A stretch of 64,000 bases of DNA from assembly GCF_003048775.2 (NCBI RefSeq), contig NZ_CP049272.1, positions 186,001-250,000 on the forward strand, in the 5' to 3' direction. The notes beneath the pieces are model-generated. The model made no database searches and had not been told where the DNA came from. It saw nothing but the letters and a program-made list of their open reading frames with translations. Position 1 is the stretch's first letter. Every line of letters starts with the position of its first letter. Both the position numbers and the translations under genes were made by a program. Below are positions 1-8,555 of this stretch, piece after piece. The stretch comes from Campylobacter concisus (GTDB lineage: Bacteria > Campylobacterota > Campylobacteria > Campylobacterales > Campylobacteraceae).

Positions 1-1210
1 CAAGCTTATTTACCGCTAGATCGTAGTCGGTCGCCTTTACGATCAGTTTTGCGATCAAAGAGTCATAAAATGGCGGTATGGTGTAGTCTTTATAGACGTG
101 GCTATCGACGCGCACAGATGGACCAAGTGCTGGATAGTAGCCCTCGATAGTGCCTGGTGCTGGGATGAAATTCTCCCAGACATTTTCAGCCGTGATCCTA
201 GCCTCTATCGCGTAGCCGCGTGGTTTGATGTCGCTTTGCTCGATCTCTAAAATCTCGCCAGCTGCAATCCTTATTTGCCTAACGACTAAGTCGTGGCCGG
301 TGATCTCTTCAGTGATGCCATGCTCCACTTGGATACGGGTGTTCATCTCCATGAAGTAAAAGTTATTGTAGTCATCTAGCAAAAACTCGATCGTTCCTAC
401 GTTTGAGTAGCCCACAGCCTTTGCAGCAGCCACCGCGGTTACGCCCATTATCTTTCTTAAATTTTCGCTAATTGATGGGCAAGGTGCGATCTCGATGATC
501 TTTTGGTGGCGCCTTTGGATAGAGCAATCACGCTCGCAAAGGTGGATGATGTTGCCGTAGTTGTCGCCTAAAATTTGAAACTCGATGTGACGAGGATTTA
601 CGACAAGCTTCTCCATAAAGACTTCATCGTTGTTAAAGTAGGTCTTTGCTTCTCTGGTGCACGACTCAAAGGCATCTTGCATATCTTCTTCTTGCCAAAC
701 CTCTCTGATGCCACGTCCGCCTCCGCCTCCACTTGCTTTTAAGATGACTGGGTAGCCGATACGTCTAGCGTGCTCTTTTATGGCGTCCATGCTCTCGTCA
801 TTTAGCTTTTCTGTGCCTGGAACGATTGGTATGCCGTTTCTCTTCATTAGGTATCTTGCGATATTTTTATCACCCATTTTTCTTATCACTTCAGCCTTTG
901 GACCGATAAAGATAAGCCCAGCGTCCTCGACCGCCTTTGCAAATTCGTAGTTTTCGCTTAAAAAGCCGTATCCTGGGTGTATCGCGTCAGCCCCGCACTC
1001 TTTAGCAAGCTTTACGATCGCTTTGGCGTCAAGATAGCCTTTGATCGGATCTTCGCCCACTTGATAGGCCTCATCAGCGATCCTCACATGTAAGCACTCG
1101 CTATCTGGCGCTGTGTAAATCCCTACGCTTTGAATGTGTAAATCCCTACAAGCTCTGACTATCCTAACTGCGATCTCACCACGATTTGCGATAAGAATTT
1201 TATGTATCAT
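1..1210 (-). CDS. pycA: Biotin carboxylase, probably pyruvate carboxylase subunit A (3' end outside window)
   Basis: This enzyme carboxylates the biotin carried on a partner subunit using ATP and bicarbonate. The protein starts MIHKILIANRGEIAVRIV, the usual N-terminus of a biotin carboxylase. It continues with the Gly-rich ATP-grasp loop (KASGGGGGRGIREVW), the RDCSIQRRHQK segment and the EMNTRIQVEH catalytic segment. About 403 residues are visible and the reading frame runs off the left edge of the window. The detailed sequence resembles the PycA subunit of the two-subunit pyruvate carboxylase (anaplerotic oxaloacetate synthesis) more than AccC of fatty-acid synthesis; this subtype rests on memory of the families. 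The residue after QVEH is Gly, where Pro or Thr is common. The gene lies alone, with a possible hairpin between it and the next gene. Confidence 0.85.
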   Translation of the reverse strand, partial: MIHKILIANRGEIAVRIVRACRDLHIQSVGIYTAPDSECLHVRIADEAYQVGEDPIKGYLDAKAIVKLAKECGADAIHPGYGFLSENYEFAKAVEDAGLIFIGPKAEVIRKMGDKNIARYLMKRNGIPIVPGTEKLNDESMDAIKEHARRIGYPVILKASGGGGGRGIREVWQEEDMQDAFESCTREAKTYFNNDEVFMEKLVVNPRHIEFQILGDNYGNIIHLCERDCSIQRRHQKIIEIAPCPSISENLRKIMGVTAVAAAKAVGYSNVGTIEFLLDDYNNFYFMEMNTRIQVEHGITEEITGHDLVVRQIRIAAGEILEIEQSDIKPRGYAIEARITAENVWENFIPAPGTIEGYYPALGPSVRVDSHVYKDYTIPPFYDSLIAKLIVKATDYDLAVNKL

Positions 1211-1286
1211 AGGCTATCCTTTTTGAGTTTTTCCTATCATATAACTATTCGTTTTATTTTTAGATAAATTTATTAAGTCTAGTTTT

Positions 1287-1325
1287 AAAATTTGAGCGCA
1301 AAGGCTAAATTTACACTCAAATTTT
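1287..1325 (-). terminator. Candidate hairpin terminator after the exported-protein gene
   Basis: A perfect 10-bp inverted repeat (AAAATTTGAG at 1287-1296, CTCAAATTTT at 1316-1325) with a 19-nt loop sits directly after the stop codon of the leftward gene ending at 1327. It is AT-rich and lacks a clean T-tract in the leftward direction. It could end the glmM-to-1327 operon or separate it from the biotin carboxylase gene. Confidence 0.4.
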
Positions 1326-1326
1326 T

Positions 1327-1875
1327 CTATCTATTGATGATTTGTGGAAAAGGGGTGGCTAGGGCTTTTTTGCTAAAATCTTGCGATTCAATCGTGAAAT
1401 TTGTAGCAAATCTTTGAATGCCCTCTTTTTTATAAGCACGCCTTTGGATGGTAAAAAGGACTAAATTTCCGCCTTGTTTGGCGTAGCGATATATCGAGTG
1501 CTCGGCTGTTGGCACGCCATTTAGGTTTGAAAATATTGTGATATCAAGATAAATTTCATTTGCGAGTGAGCCTTTTTTGTAAGCCACTTTTAGCCCTTTT
1601 GCTTTTAGTTCTTTTAGATCATTTATCTTTTGCTCGACTGCTTGCTCTGGCGTAGCGTCAAATTTAAGCGTATTTAGCGAGAGCATGTAGCTAAAACTAT
1701 CTAGCTTTTCGCCAGGTAGCAAATACTCCTGCGTGAACAAATTTGGCACAGGTTTGGCTGAATATGCTAGTGAATATAGTCTGTTGTCAAATTTTATCTG
1801 CACCGGCTCAAAGTACTGAGTCGCTGCAAGCAAGAGTGCTGGTAAAGCGATAAATGCTAAAAATTTCTTCATCAA
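1327..1875 (-). CDS. Small exported protein of unknown function
   Basis: A 182-residue protein with an N-terminal signal peptide (MMKKFLAFIALPALLLAATQY, possible cleavage after LLAA), so probably periplasmic. The mature part is mixed alpha/beta in appearance with no cysteines and no motif I recognise. The segment around residues 75-95 (EQAVEQKINDLKELKAKG) is strongly helical. The start could be the first or second Met; both precede the signal peptide. It follows hemJ by 6 bp and is the last gene of the leftward glmM-lspA-TM2-hemJ run, so it is probably co-transcribed, but nothing links it functionally to haem or cell-wall synthesis. Confidence 0.75.
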   Translation of the reverse strand: MMKKFLAFIALPALLLAATQYFEPVQIKFDNRLYSLAYSAKPVPNLFTQEYLLPGEKLDSFSYMLSLNTLKFDATPEQAVEQKINDLKELKAKGLKVAYKKGSLANEIYLDITIFSNLNGVPTAEHSIYRYAKQGGNLVLFTIQRRAYKKEGIQRFATNFTIESQDFSKKALATPFPQIINR

Positions 1876-1881
1876 ATTCCC

Positions 1882-2316
1882 TTAAAATGGATTTACTATC
1901 ATGACCCAGATGATGATGAGCATCGCGATAGTTGGCACTTCGTTGTAAGCTCTAAAGAAGATGCCACTTTTGTTACAGCGTTTTTCTTTGAGCTGCTTCA
2001 TGTAGCGTCCAAGGTCTAGGTGATAGATAGCCATTAAGATGACAACTAAAATTTTAACATGGATGTGACCAGTTTTTATAAGATCAGGCATTGCAATAAG
2101 TATCAAAATACCAGTGACAAATGAGCCGATGAGCGCGACCCAGCCGATGTAGTGATACATCTTATACTCCATCACTTCGACCACTTTTACAAAGTCTGGT
2201 TTGTCCATATTTTCTACGTGATAAACGTAGAGCCTTGGCTGATAAAACAGCACTGCCATCCACGAGATGAAAAACAAATAGTGGAGGTATTTTAAGTAAA
2301 GATAATATTCTGCCAT
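1882..2316 (-). CDS. hemJ: HemJ-type protoporphyrinogen IX oxidase
   Basis: HemJ converts protoporphyrinogen IX to protoporphyrin IX, the penultimate step of haem synthesis, in bacteria without HemG or HemY. The 144-residue protein has the family signature at its N-terminus (YLKYLHYLFFISWMAVLFYQPRL, with the conserved His at residue 12) and about four membrane segments: near residues 7-25, 55-75, 82-100 and 125-142. Length and topology match the HemJ (COG1981) family. An equivalent gene lies beside lspA and glmM in C. jejuni, which supports the assignment. It is 9 bp downstream of the TM2 gene in the same operon. Confidence 0.85.
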   Translation of the reverse strand: MAEYYLYLKYLHYLFFISWMAVLFYQPRLYVYHVENMDKPDFVKVVEVMEYKMYHYIGWVALIGSFVTGILILIAMPDLIKTGHIHVKILVVILMAIYHLDLGRYMKQLKEKRCNKSGIFFRAYNEVPTIAMLIIIWVMIVNPF

Positions 2317-2325
2317 AACGTCTCC

Positions 2326-2688
2326 TTATCTAAAAAGTATCTCTTTTCTAGCTTCAAATTCAGCCTTGCTGATCGCACCACTCTCAAAAAGCTCGTAAAG
2401 CCTTTTTAAGTCATCTTCTTTGTCTTTTAGTTTTAGTCTCTCTTTTAGTTCGACTTTTTGTAAATTTTTCTCGACATAAGCACCAACTAAAAATGCATCG
2501 ATAAGCCACCAAATGCCCCAGATAGCTAAGAATGGTATGCCTATAATGAAATAAAACGTAGAGTAGCCAACAAAAAATAGTCCCATCATCAAAAAGCCAG
2601 TGATAAATTTACCAAGGTAAATTCTATGCGCTCCAAGCCAGCCAGTAAGTAGCCAAAGCGCGTATGCGACGTAGATATTATTTCCCAC
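2326..2688 (-). CDS. TM2-domain membrane protein with SHOCT-like C-terminal segment
   Basis: A 120-residue membrane protein. Residues 5-70 form a TM2 domain: two membrane helices with the characteristic GWLGAHRIYLGKFITG segment and an IWWLIDAFLV second helix. A charged linker (residues 72-90, rich in Lys and Glu) leads to a short C-terminal motif, DLKRLYELFESGAISKAEFE, that looks like a SHOCT domain, a small oligomerisation module found at the ends of many bacterial proteins. Its biochemical role is unknown. Its start codon overlaps the 3' end of lspA by 11 bp, so translation is probably coupled. Confidence 0.8.
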   Translation of the reverse strand: MGNNIYVAYALWLLTGWLGAHRIYLGKFITGFLMMGLFFVGYSTFYFIIGIPFLAIWGIWWLIDAFLVGAYVEKNLQKVELKERLKLKDKEDDLKRLYELFESGAISKAEFEARKEILFR

Positions 2689-3130
2689 TCTCTCTCCTTT
2701 TTCTAAAACTTTGCCAAAGTATCATCACCACGCAAAGATCGATCGTTACGTCGGCGAGGTTAAAGACCGCAAAGTTAAACCACTTGTGCCAAAAGACGTA
2801 ATCCACGACACCGCCATGGATAAATCTATCTGTGATATTTGAGCTGCCAGCTCCTAGCAAAGCTCCAAGCCAAATGGCATGCGAGCAAAGCAACTTTTTT
2901 TCAACGACTAGATAGGCAAAAACGCCTAAAATAAGGGCAATCTGGATAAATTTCAGCCACTCATCTAAAAAGGCAAACATCGAAAATGCAACGCCTTTAT
3001 TATATGTAAGAACTAGCGAAAAAAACTCTCCGTCCCACGAAAAACCATCTATAAATATCATCTTTATCGCTTGATCAACGATAAAAATGATAAAAAATGC
3101 GATGAAAAATTTAACCAAATTTTTACGCAT
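2678..3130 (-). CDS. lspA: Lipoprotein signal peptidase (signal peptidase II)
   Basis: LspA is the inner-membrane aspartic protease that removes signal peptides from diacylglyceryl-modified prolipoproteins. The 150-residue protein has four hydrophobic segments and both conserved catalytic regions: [15 protein letters not shown], with the first Asp near residue 110, and FNLADV, with the second near residue 127. The [10 protein letters not shown] segment after the first helix is also typical of the family. The start overlaps the end of glmM by 8 bp, as expected for a coupled glmM-lspA operon; C. jejuni has the same adjacency. Confidence 0.95.
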   Translation of the reverse strand: MRKNLVKFFIAFFIIFIVDQAIKMIFIDGFSWDGEFFSLVLTYNKGVAFSMFAFLDEWLKFIQIALILGVFAYLVVEKKLLCSHAIWLGALLGAGSSNITDRFIHGGVVDYVFWHKWFNFAVFNLADVTIDLCVVMILWQSFRKRRESGK

Positions 3131-4463
3131 TTAGGGCTTTTATGAAAAATTTTTCAACTTCATCCATGCGTTTTTCAACTAAAGTTTGATTTTTGCCTTC
3201 AAGTAAAAGTCTGATCAAATTCTCAGTGCCAGAGTATCTAAAGAGCGACCTTATGCCCTCTTTTGCAAGGCTAGCCTCAAGCTCTTTTAGCCCCTCTATC
3301 TTATCAAGTGGCTTTTTCTCTGTGATCTTTAAATTTAGTAAAATTTGCGGATATGGCTTTAGCTCTCCAAAAATTTCACTAGCTTTTTTGCCTTTTTTAA
3401 GCATCATTGCAACGACTTGCATCGAAGTAACAAGACCGTCGCCAGTCTTAGCGTAGTCGTTAAAAATGACGTGTCCGCTTTGCTCGCCGCCAAAATTTAT
3501 GCCATTTTCTTTCATCATCTCAAGCACGTATTTATCGCCTACGTTTGAGCGAAGTAGTTTGATCTTATGAGCTTTTAGATAGTCATCAAGTGCGGCATTA
3601 CTCATCACCGTAGCCACAATGGCTCCACCTTTTAGCGCCTTTTGCTCGTGTAAAAATGCAGCCAACGAGCCAAGTATCGCATCGCCATGCACAACTTCGC
3701 CGTTTTCATCGACAACTACAAGCCTATCAGCATCGCCGTCAAATGCAAAGCCAATGTCAGCACGAAGCCTTTTTACCTCGCTTGCTAGATCTTCTGGGTG
3801 GAGCGCACCGCAGTTTTGATTGATGTTGCTACCATTTGGTTCGTCGTTTATAACGATGACATCGGCTCCAAGCTCGCTAAATACAGTTGGTGCGACCTTG
3901 TAAGCAGCTCCGTTTGCCACGTCTAAAACTACTCGTAAATTCTTTAAATTTAGCTCTTTTGGGAATGAATTTTTGATTTGCACGATATATCTGCCGATAA
4001 CATCGTCGATCCTCTTGTTTGCACCTATTTCTGTCATTGTCTTTTGGGCATTCGCGATGAGCTCGTCATCGTAGAAAATTTTCTCTATTTCAGCTTCTAT
4101 TTTTTCATCAAGTTTGTTGCCAAAGCTATCAAAAAATTTGATGCCGTTATCGTAGTATGGGTTGTGCGATGCGCTTATCATGATACCAGCGTCACAGCGC
4201 ATATTTTCTGTTAAAAATGCGATCGCAGGTGTTGGCATAGGGCCTATTTGAAGGACGTTGTAGCCAACTGCAGTTAGTCCTGCAACGATGGCGGTTTCTA
4301 TCATATAGCCGCTTTTTCTTGTATCTTTTCCAACCAAAATCACATTTGTCGCTGAAGTCTTTCTAAAATAAATTCCAGCCGCCATTGCAAGACGCATAGA
4401 TGTTTGAGCTGAAAGCTTCTCGCCAGCTTTTCCACGAACTCCATCCGTTCCAAATAGTTTCAT
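3123..4463 (-). CDS. glmM: Phosphoglucosamine mutase
   Basis: GlmM interconverts glucosamine-6-phosphate and glucosamine-1-phosphate on the route to UDP-GlcNAc for peptidoglycan and lipid A. The 446-residue protein begins [11 protein letters not shown] and carries the active-site phosphoserine loop ISASHNP (Ser near residue 99), the metal-binding loop DGDADR (about 239-244), the sugar-recognition motif GGEQSGH and the C-terminal phosphate-binding RYSGTEN. Length and all four motifs are standard for GlmM rather than other phosphohexomutases. It is the first gene of the leftward run and is divergent from rpsT across a 157-bp AT-rich spacer. Confidence 0.97.
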   Translation of the reverse strand: MKLFGTDGVRGKAGEKLSAQTSMRLAMAAGIYFRKTSATNVILVGKDTRKSGYMIETAIVAGLTAVGYNVLQIGPMPTPAIAFLTENMRCDAGIMISASHNPYYDNGIKFFDSFGNKLDEKIEAEIEKIFYDDELIANAQKTMTEIGANKRIDDVIGRYIVQIKNSFPKELNLKNLRVVLDVANGAAYKVAPTVFSELGADVIVINDEPNGSNINQNCGALHPEDLASEVKRLRADIGFAFDGDADRLVVVDENGEVVHGDAILGSLAAFLHEQKALKGGAIVATVMSNAALDDYLKAHKIKLLRSNVGDKYVLEMMKENGINFGGEQSGHVIFNDYAKTGDGLVTSMQVVAMMLKKGKKASEIFGELKPYPQILLNLKITEKKPLDKIEGLKELEASLAKEGIRSLFRYSGTENLIRLLLEGKNQTLVEKRMDEVEKFFIKALNA

Positions 4464-4583
4464 AAATTTATCCTTTTTATTATAAAATTGTGCTATTTTA
4501 TCAGAATTTACCTAATTTAAAATCTAAAATTTTACTTTCATTAAGGATGACTTAAATTAAGGTCAAATTTATTATATCTTTAA

Positions 4584-4589
4584 TATAAT
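4584..4589 (+). promoter_or_regulatory. Probable -10 element of the rpsT-prfA promoter
   Basis: TATAAT at 4584-4589 lies 31 bp before the rpsT start, within an AT-rich stretch without a clear -35, as is usual for Campylobacter sigma70 promoters. A ribosome-binding site (AAAAAGG) follows 6-7 bases before the ATG. Confidence 0.55.
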
Positions 4590-4620
4590 CACCGACTAAA
4601 ATTATTCAAAAAGGTATATT

Positions 4621-4890
4621 ATGGCAAACCATAAATCTGCTGAAAAAAGAGCTAGACAAACTATAAAAAGAACTGAGAGAAACAGATTTTACCGCACTAG
4701 ACTTAAAAACATCACAAAAGCAGTGCGTGTAGCTGTAGAAGCTAAAGATCTAAATGCTGCAAATGAAGCTTTAAAAGTTGCTAACAAAAGCATCCATAGC
4801 TTCGTAAGTAGAGGCTTTTTGAAGAAACAAACTGCTGCTCGCCGCGTTAGTCGCCTTGCTCAATTAGTAAACACTCTAAAAGCTGCTTAA
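4621..4890 (+). CDS. rpsT: 30S ribosomal protein S20
   Basis: Primary rRNA-binding protein of the small subunit that contacts 16S rRNA during early assembly. The 89-residue, highly basic, all-helical sequence begins [13 protein letters not shown] and has the conserved K-x-A-x-R-R pattern at the C-terminal end ([16 protein letters not shown]). Length is normal. It is followed 13 bp later by prfA, an arrangement shared by related epsilonproteobacteria, so the two are probably one transcript. Confidence 0.98.
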   Translation: MANHKSAEKRARQTIKRTERNRFYRTRLKNITKAVRVAVEAKDLNAANEALKVANKSIHSFVSRGFLKKQTAARRVSRLAQLVNTLKAA

Positions 4891-4903
4891 TCTATAAATT
4901 TTA

Positions 4904-5971
4904 ATGTTTGCTGATAAACTTCATCCATTTTTGGATCGCTATAATGAAATTTCTGCGCTTCTTAGCGATCCAAATATAGCAAACGATATCGAAAAGATGA
5001 CAAAGCTCTCAAAAGAGCAATCATCTATCGAACCAGTCGCAACTGCCTCAACAAAATATCTAGAAATTTTAAAAGACATCGACGAAAATAAAGCCCTACT
5101 TGAGGACTCTGAATTCGGAGAGCTAGCAAAAGAAGAACTTAAAGATTTAGAAATTTCAAGAGAAAGGCTTGAAGAAGAGATCAAAATTTTACTTCTTCCA
5201 AAAGATCCAAACGATGATAAAAATATATTTTTAGAAATTCGTGCAGGTACTGGTGGAGATGAGGCCGCGCTATTTGTTGGAGATCTTTTTAATGCTTACA
5301 TCAGATATGCAGAGCTTCGTGGATATAAATTTGAGATCGTTAGCCAAAGCGAAGGCAATACTGGCGGCTTTAAAGAGATCATAGTGCTTATAAAAGGCAA
5401 AGGTGCTTACTCAAGACTAAAATTTGAAGGTGGCACGCATAGGGTTCAGCGTGTGCCAGAGACCGAGAGTCAGGGCAGGGTGCATACTTCGGCTGTGACT
5501 GTGGCTATCATGCCAGAGGTCGAAGATAGCGAGATCGAGATCAACCCAAATGATATAAGAGTCGATGTGATGAGAAGCTCGGGCCATGGCGGTCAGTCAG
5601 TAAATACAACTGATAGTGCCGTTAGGATCACGCATATACCAACAGGCCTTGTTGTCACAAATCAAGATGGTAAGAGTCAGCACAAAAACAAAGAAGCTGC
5701 GATGAAGGTGCTAAAGGCTAGACTTTATGAGCTTCAAGAGCAAGAGAGACTTGCAAAAGAGACTAGTGAGCGAAAGAGCCAAGTTGGCACCGGAGATCGT
5801 TCTGGCAGGATAAGGACATACAACTATCCGCAAAACCGCATAAGTGATCACCGTATAAATTTAACACTTTATCGCCTTGATGCGATTATGGCTGCGGGAT
5901 TATTTGACGAGATCATCGAGCCACTTATTACGCATTATCAAGCTGAAGCTATGCTAGAAGCTGGCATTTAA
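4904..5971 (+). CDS. prfA: Peptide chain release factor 1
   Basis: RF1 recognises UAA and UAG in the ribosomal A site and triggers peptidyl-tRNA hydrolysis. The 355-residue protein has the catalytic GGQ loop ([18 protein letters not shown] at about 229-231) and the codon-recognition region with a PxT-type motif, here PET ([14 protein letters not shown], about residues 184-197); many RF1 proteins have PAT. The helical N-terminal domain and central core are of normal length. The 326-bp AT-rich spacer after it contains no evident gene. Confidence 0.97.
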   Translation: MFADKLHPFLDRYNEISALLSDPNIANDIEKMTKLSKEQSSIEPVATASTKYLEILKDIDENKALLEDSEFGELAKEELKDLEISRERLEEEIKILLLPKDPNDDKNIFLEIRAGTGGDEAALFVGDLFNAYIRYAELRGYKFEIVSQSEGNTGGFKEIIVLIKGKGAYSRLKFEGGTHRVQRVPETESQGRVHTSAVTVAIMPEVEDSEIEINPNDIRVDVMRSSGHGGQSVNTTDSAVRITHIPTGLVVTNQDGKSQHKNKEAAMKVLKARLYELQEQERLAKETSERKSQVGTGDRSGRIRTYNYPQNRISDHRINLTLYRLDAIMAAGLFDEIIEPLITHYQAEAMLEAGI

Positions 5972-6297
5972 ACTTTCAAATTTTTACTTCAAATTTTATA
6001 ATTTATTTCTTTACCTTAAAATACTTTTAAATTTACCAAACTTTAAAGTCAAATTTACAAGATTTTTACAAAAATAGATATTTAGAAGTAGTAGCTAGTA
6101 ATATTTTTTCTCATTTTTTTCAAAATAATATAAATTAAATTTTTAGATTTTATTTCTAAAATAACGATTTTTAGGGTATTTAAAAGTATAAAATTTTTAT
6201 TTTTGATATTATAATTTTGTATAAATATCTTTTAAGTTTTGCTTAATAATTCTACCTTACAATTTCACCATAATTTAATTCAAAACAAGGAGACAAA
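5972..6297. other. 326-bp AT-rich intergenic region before the Mop gene
   Basis: No open frame of interest was seen. The region is extremely AT-rich with runs of T and A. The sequence CATAAT at 6269-6274 followed by AAGGAG at about 6287-6292 probably provides the -10 element and ribosome-binding site for the Mop-domain gene that starts at 6298. No hairpin was convincing. Confidence 0.5.
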
Positions 6298-6717
6298 ATG
6301 TCAATAAGTGCAAGAAATCAACTAAATGTTGAGATCACAGAGGTAAGAACAGGTGCGGTAAATTCGCTAATATCTGCTAAGCTTGCAGGCGGTGAGGTGC
6401 TAAAAGCAACTGTTACGGTTGATAGTGAAAAAGGTCTTGATCTTAAGGTTGGCAAAAAAGCTATCTTTTTATTCAAAGCTTCAAGCGTTATCGTTTCAAA
6501 AGATGATAGCATCAAGCTTAGCGCTACAAACCAAATCAAAGGTGTTGTTAGCGAGATAAAAGACGGAGCTGTAAATGCTGAAGTTATTATCGATGTAAAT
6601 GGCAGTAAAATTTCTGCTATCATCACAAGAGAGTCAGTTAGCAGCCTAGCTTTAAAAGCAGGAGATAAAGTAACTGCAATTATCAAAGCAACTCAAATTA
6701 TAGTTGGTGTTAAATAA
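6298..6717 (+). CDS. Double-Mop (TOBE) molybdate/oxyanion-binding protein, molbindin-like
   Basis: A 139-residue soluble protein consisting of two tandem Mop/TOBE domains. The first begins ISARNQLNVEITEVRTGAVNS (residues 3-23) and the second LSATNQIKGVVSEIKDGAVNA (about 74-94). Each ends with the domain's typical K-x-x-x-V-x-V or I-x-V strand. Proteins of this size with two such domains bind molybdate or tungstate and are thought to store or buffer the oxyanion in the cytoplasm. No molybdate transporter gene adjoins it here. It has a strong AAGGAG ribosome-binding site and a short hairpin just downstream. Confidence 0.85.
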   Translation: MSISARNQLNVEITEVRTGAVNSLISAKLAGGEVLKATVTVDSEKGLDLKVGKKAIFLFKASSVIVSKDDSIKLSATNQIKGVVSEIKDGAVNAEVIIDVNGSKISAIITRESVSSLALKAGDKVTAIIKATQIIVGVK

Positions 6718-6722
6718 TTTAT

Positions 6723-6738
6723 GGAGCAATTTTGCTCC
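6723..6738 (+). terminator. Short GC-containing hairpin after the Mop gene
   Basis: GGAGCA and TGCTCC pair around a four-base loop only 5 bp after the stop codon; the next bases are GTTCTTCT, a weak T-rich tail. It is a plausible but not strong intrinsic terminator. Confidence 0.5.
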
Positions 6739-6881
6739 GTTCTTCTAAATTAAATTCTATTCTTAAGCTAAAATCTAAAATACTCTAAAATTTATCAACA
6801 AAATTATAAATTTAAATAAGTCGTAGTGAATATTTTTTAGAAAATTTATAGCTAAAATTTATATTATTTTTTACTTTTATA

Positions 6882-7117
6882 TCCTATCCGTCATTTTACG
6901 CAGAGTGTAGCATACCAAAAGTTTATCATACAAAGGGTGGCCTAAATATCAATACAAAAGCCCAAGTCACAAGCTCTCAAATGGCGGCTATGCCTATACC
7001 AAATTTATATACATCTGGCGAGAATGTAGGTGGCGTTCATGGTGCTAGCCGTCTAGGGTCGTCGTGATAACTGACCGCTTGACATTTAGCATGATTACTG
7101 CTGAGAGTATCAGTTAA
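6882..7117 (+). pseudogene. Decayed C-terminal remnant of a flavocytochrome c / fumarate reductase-type flavoprotein
   Basis: Translated in one frame from 6888, the DNA reads PSFYAECSIPKVYHTKGGLN, then a segment with INTKAQV and IPNLYTSGENVGGVHGASRL. It then hits a stop after GSS near 7063. In the next frame it continues VITDRLTFSMITAES to a TAA at 7115-7117. These pieces match, in order, the conserved C-terminal FAD-domain pattern of fumarate reductase flavoproteins of the flavocytochrome c family (H-T-x-GG, PI..LYA.GE.TGGVHG.NRLG, then a D..T.G..AG helix). There is no start, the N-terminal 80-90 percent is absent, and at least one frameshift is present. It is therefore a gene relic and not an expressed enzyme. 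Confidence 0.75.
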
Positions 7118-7144
7118 AAAGATGTGGCAGGCGTTTGCTCACCA

Positions 7145-7372
7145 CTATAAATTTTTAAATCTATAAACTCCGTTTTTCACTCGCTCGAAAATTTTCTTCT
7201 CTTCAAGTAGCTTAAAGGTATTTATTACGGTTGGTTTGCTGACATCTAGCTTTTCACAAATTTCTGAAATTTTTACTACAATAAAGCCATTTTCATCACA
7301 GCTTTTAACTAGCAAATTTATAATTTCTACCTTTTTCTCGCCAATGATTGCCTTGTAAATTTCTTCATTCAT
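7145..7372 (-). CDS. Small winged-helix DNA-binding protein
   Basis: A 75-residue protein that is essentially one winged helix-turn-helix domain. Helix 1 is near residues 8-22, a recognition region follows (ISEICEKLDVSKPTVINTFKLLEEKKIF, about 37-64), and a short wing (ERVKNGVYRF) ends the protein. It resembles MarR-, ArsR- or RepL-type wings but has no effector domain, so the family is uncertain. Its start lies 1-2 bp from the stop of dgkA, implying co-transcription. It converges on the flavocytochrome relic and could be the surviving regulator of the lost gene, which is inference only. Confidence 0.65.
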   Translation of the reverse strand: MNEEIYKAIIGEKKVEIINLLVKSCDENGFIVVKISEICEKLDVSKPTVINTFKLLEEKKIFERVKNGVYRFKNL

Positions 7373-7373
7373 G

Positions 7374-7739
7374 CTAGCTCCAAATTTTATATCCTATTGC
7401 CACGAACCAAAGCGCGCCACATAAGAAATTTGCGATCATCACAGCTGCACTTCCTGCGTCCTTTGCCGCCTTTGCTAGGGCGTGATAGTCTGGGCTTGAA
7501 AGATCAGTTACTCGCTCTAAGCCAGAGTTTAGGCACTCGCAAACTAGCACAAATGCCATGCTAAAGATCAAAAATAGATTAAAAACAAGGTCAAAATTCC
7601 AAAAAAATAGCGAGATCGTAGTTACCAAAAATATATAAATTTCTATTCGAAAGCTCTTTTCATTTTTAAAAATTTCAGCCAAACCCTCTCTTGCGTAGCC
7701 AAAATTTTTAAAAAATTTATACTCTGGCCGGTTTCTCAT
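7374..7739 (-). CDS. dgkA: Diacylglycerol kinase (prokaryotic type)
   Basis: DgkA is a small inner-membrane kinase that phosphorylates diacylglycerol (or undecaprenol) and recycles lipid by-products. The 121-residue protein has three membrane helices (about residues 29-47, 50-70 and 97-117), an amphipathic N-terminus (FGYAREGLAEIFKNE) and the family's active-site segment (CECLNSGLERVTDL, about 67-80, and KDAGSAAV, about 92-99). The usual N-x-A/x-E-x-x-D spacing is kept, although the E-N-T-A-I-E consensus is varied. A small winged-helix gene follows immediately. The start is 54 bp from the divergent xth gene, so the two share a promoter region. Confidence 0.93.
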   Translation of the reverse strand: MRNRPEYKFFKNFGYAREGLAEIFKNEKSFRIEIYIFLVTTISLFFWNFDLVFNLFLIFSMAFVLVCECLNSGLERVTDLSSPDYHALAKAAKDAGSAAVMIANFLCGALWFVAIGYKIWS

Positions 7740-7793
7740 AATTTTCCTTTTTTGCGATTTTTGGCATAATTATAATTAAAAAAAGGATGAAAT

Positions 7794-8552
7794 TTGAAAC
7801 TTATTAGCTGGAATGTAAATGGCCTTAGAGCACTTGTAACAAAAGATGGTTTTGCATGGCTTACGGAGCAAAAGCCTGATTTCTTAGCGCTTCAAGAGAT
7901 CAAGGTCAAAGAGGATGACGTGCCAAAGGAAATTTATAACCTTGGCTTTAAAGATATCAGTGTAAACTCAGGCGAGAGGGCCGGATACTCTGGCGTGATG
8001 AGCCTAGCAAATTTTGACATTTCTACACAAAAGGCAGCCTTCTTTGACGACACGGAGGGGCGTGTTTTGGAGCATAGATTTAATGATATCGTGCTTTTTA
8101 ATATCTATTTTCCAAACGGCCAAAAGGATGACGAGCGCCTAGCCTATAAAATGGATTTTTATGAGAAATTTCTAGCTTACTGCAAAGAGCTTATAAAAAG
8201 TGGCAAAGAGGTGATATTTTGTGGCGATGTAAATACCGCTCACCGTGAGATCGACCTTAAAAATCCAAAAGCAAATGCCAAAACTTCCGGCTTTTTGCCT
8301 ATTGAGCGAGCGTGGATAGATGAGGTGCTAAAAAGTGGCTTTATAGATACTTTTAGAGCCATAAATGGCGATATTACGGACGCTTACTCGTGGTGGAGTT
8401 ACCGCTTTAACGCAAGGGCAAAAAATGTCGGCTGGAGGATTGATTATTTCTTCATCTCACAAGGATTAAAAGATAGGCTAAAAGACGCATTTATTTTGCC
8501 AGAGATCACAGGCAGCGATCACTGCCCAGTTGGGATAGATATAGAAATTTAG
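7794..8552 (+). CDS. xth: Exodeoxyribonuclease III / AP endonuclease
   Basis: A metal-dependent 3'-5' exonuclease and AP endonuclease for base-excision repair. The 252-residue protein has the complete set of exonuclease-endonuclease-phosphatase motifs: KLISWNVNGLRA at the N-terminus, FLALQEIKV (metal-binding Glu), YSGVMSLA, FCGDVNTAHREIDLKNPK, SWWSYRFNARAKNVGWRIDYFF and the terminal GSDHCPVGI. It starts at TTG with AAAAGGA upstream, giving MKLISWN. A second AP endonuclease of the unrelated EndoIV family (nfo) is encoded at 22.7 kb, so the organism has both types. Confidence 0.96.
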   Translation: MKLISWNVNGLRALVTKDGFAWLTEQKPDFLALQEIKVKEDDVPKEIYNLGFKDISVNSGERAGYSGVMSLANFDISTQKAAFFDDTEGRVLEHRFNDIVLFNIYFPNGQKDDERLAYKMDFYEKFLAYCKELIKSGKEVIFCGDVNTAHREIDLKNPKANAKTSGFLPIERAWIDEVLKSGFIDTFRAINGDITDAYSWWSYRFNARAKNVGWRIDYFFISQGLKDRLKDAFILPEITGSDHCPVGIDIEI

Positions 8553-8555
8553 CTA

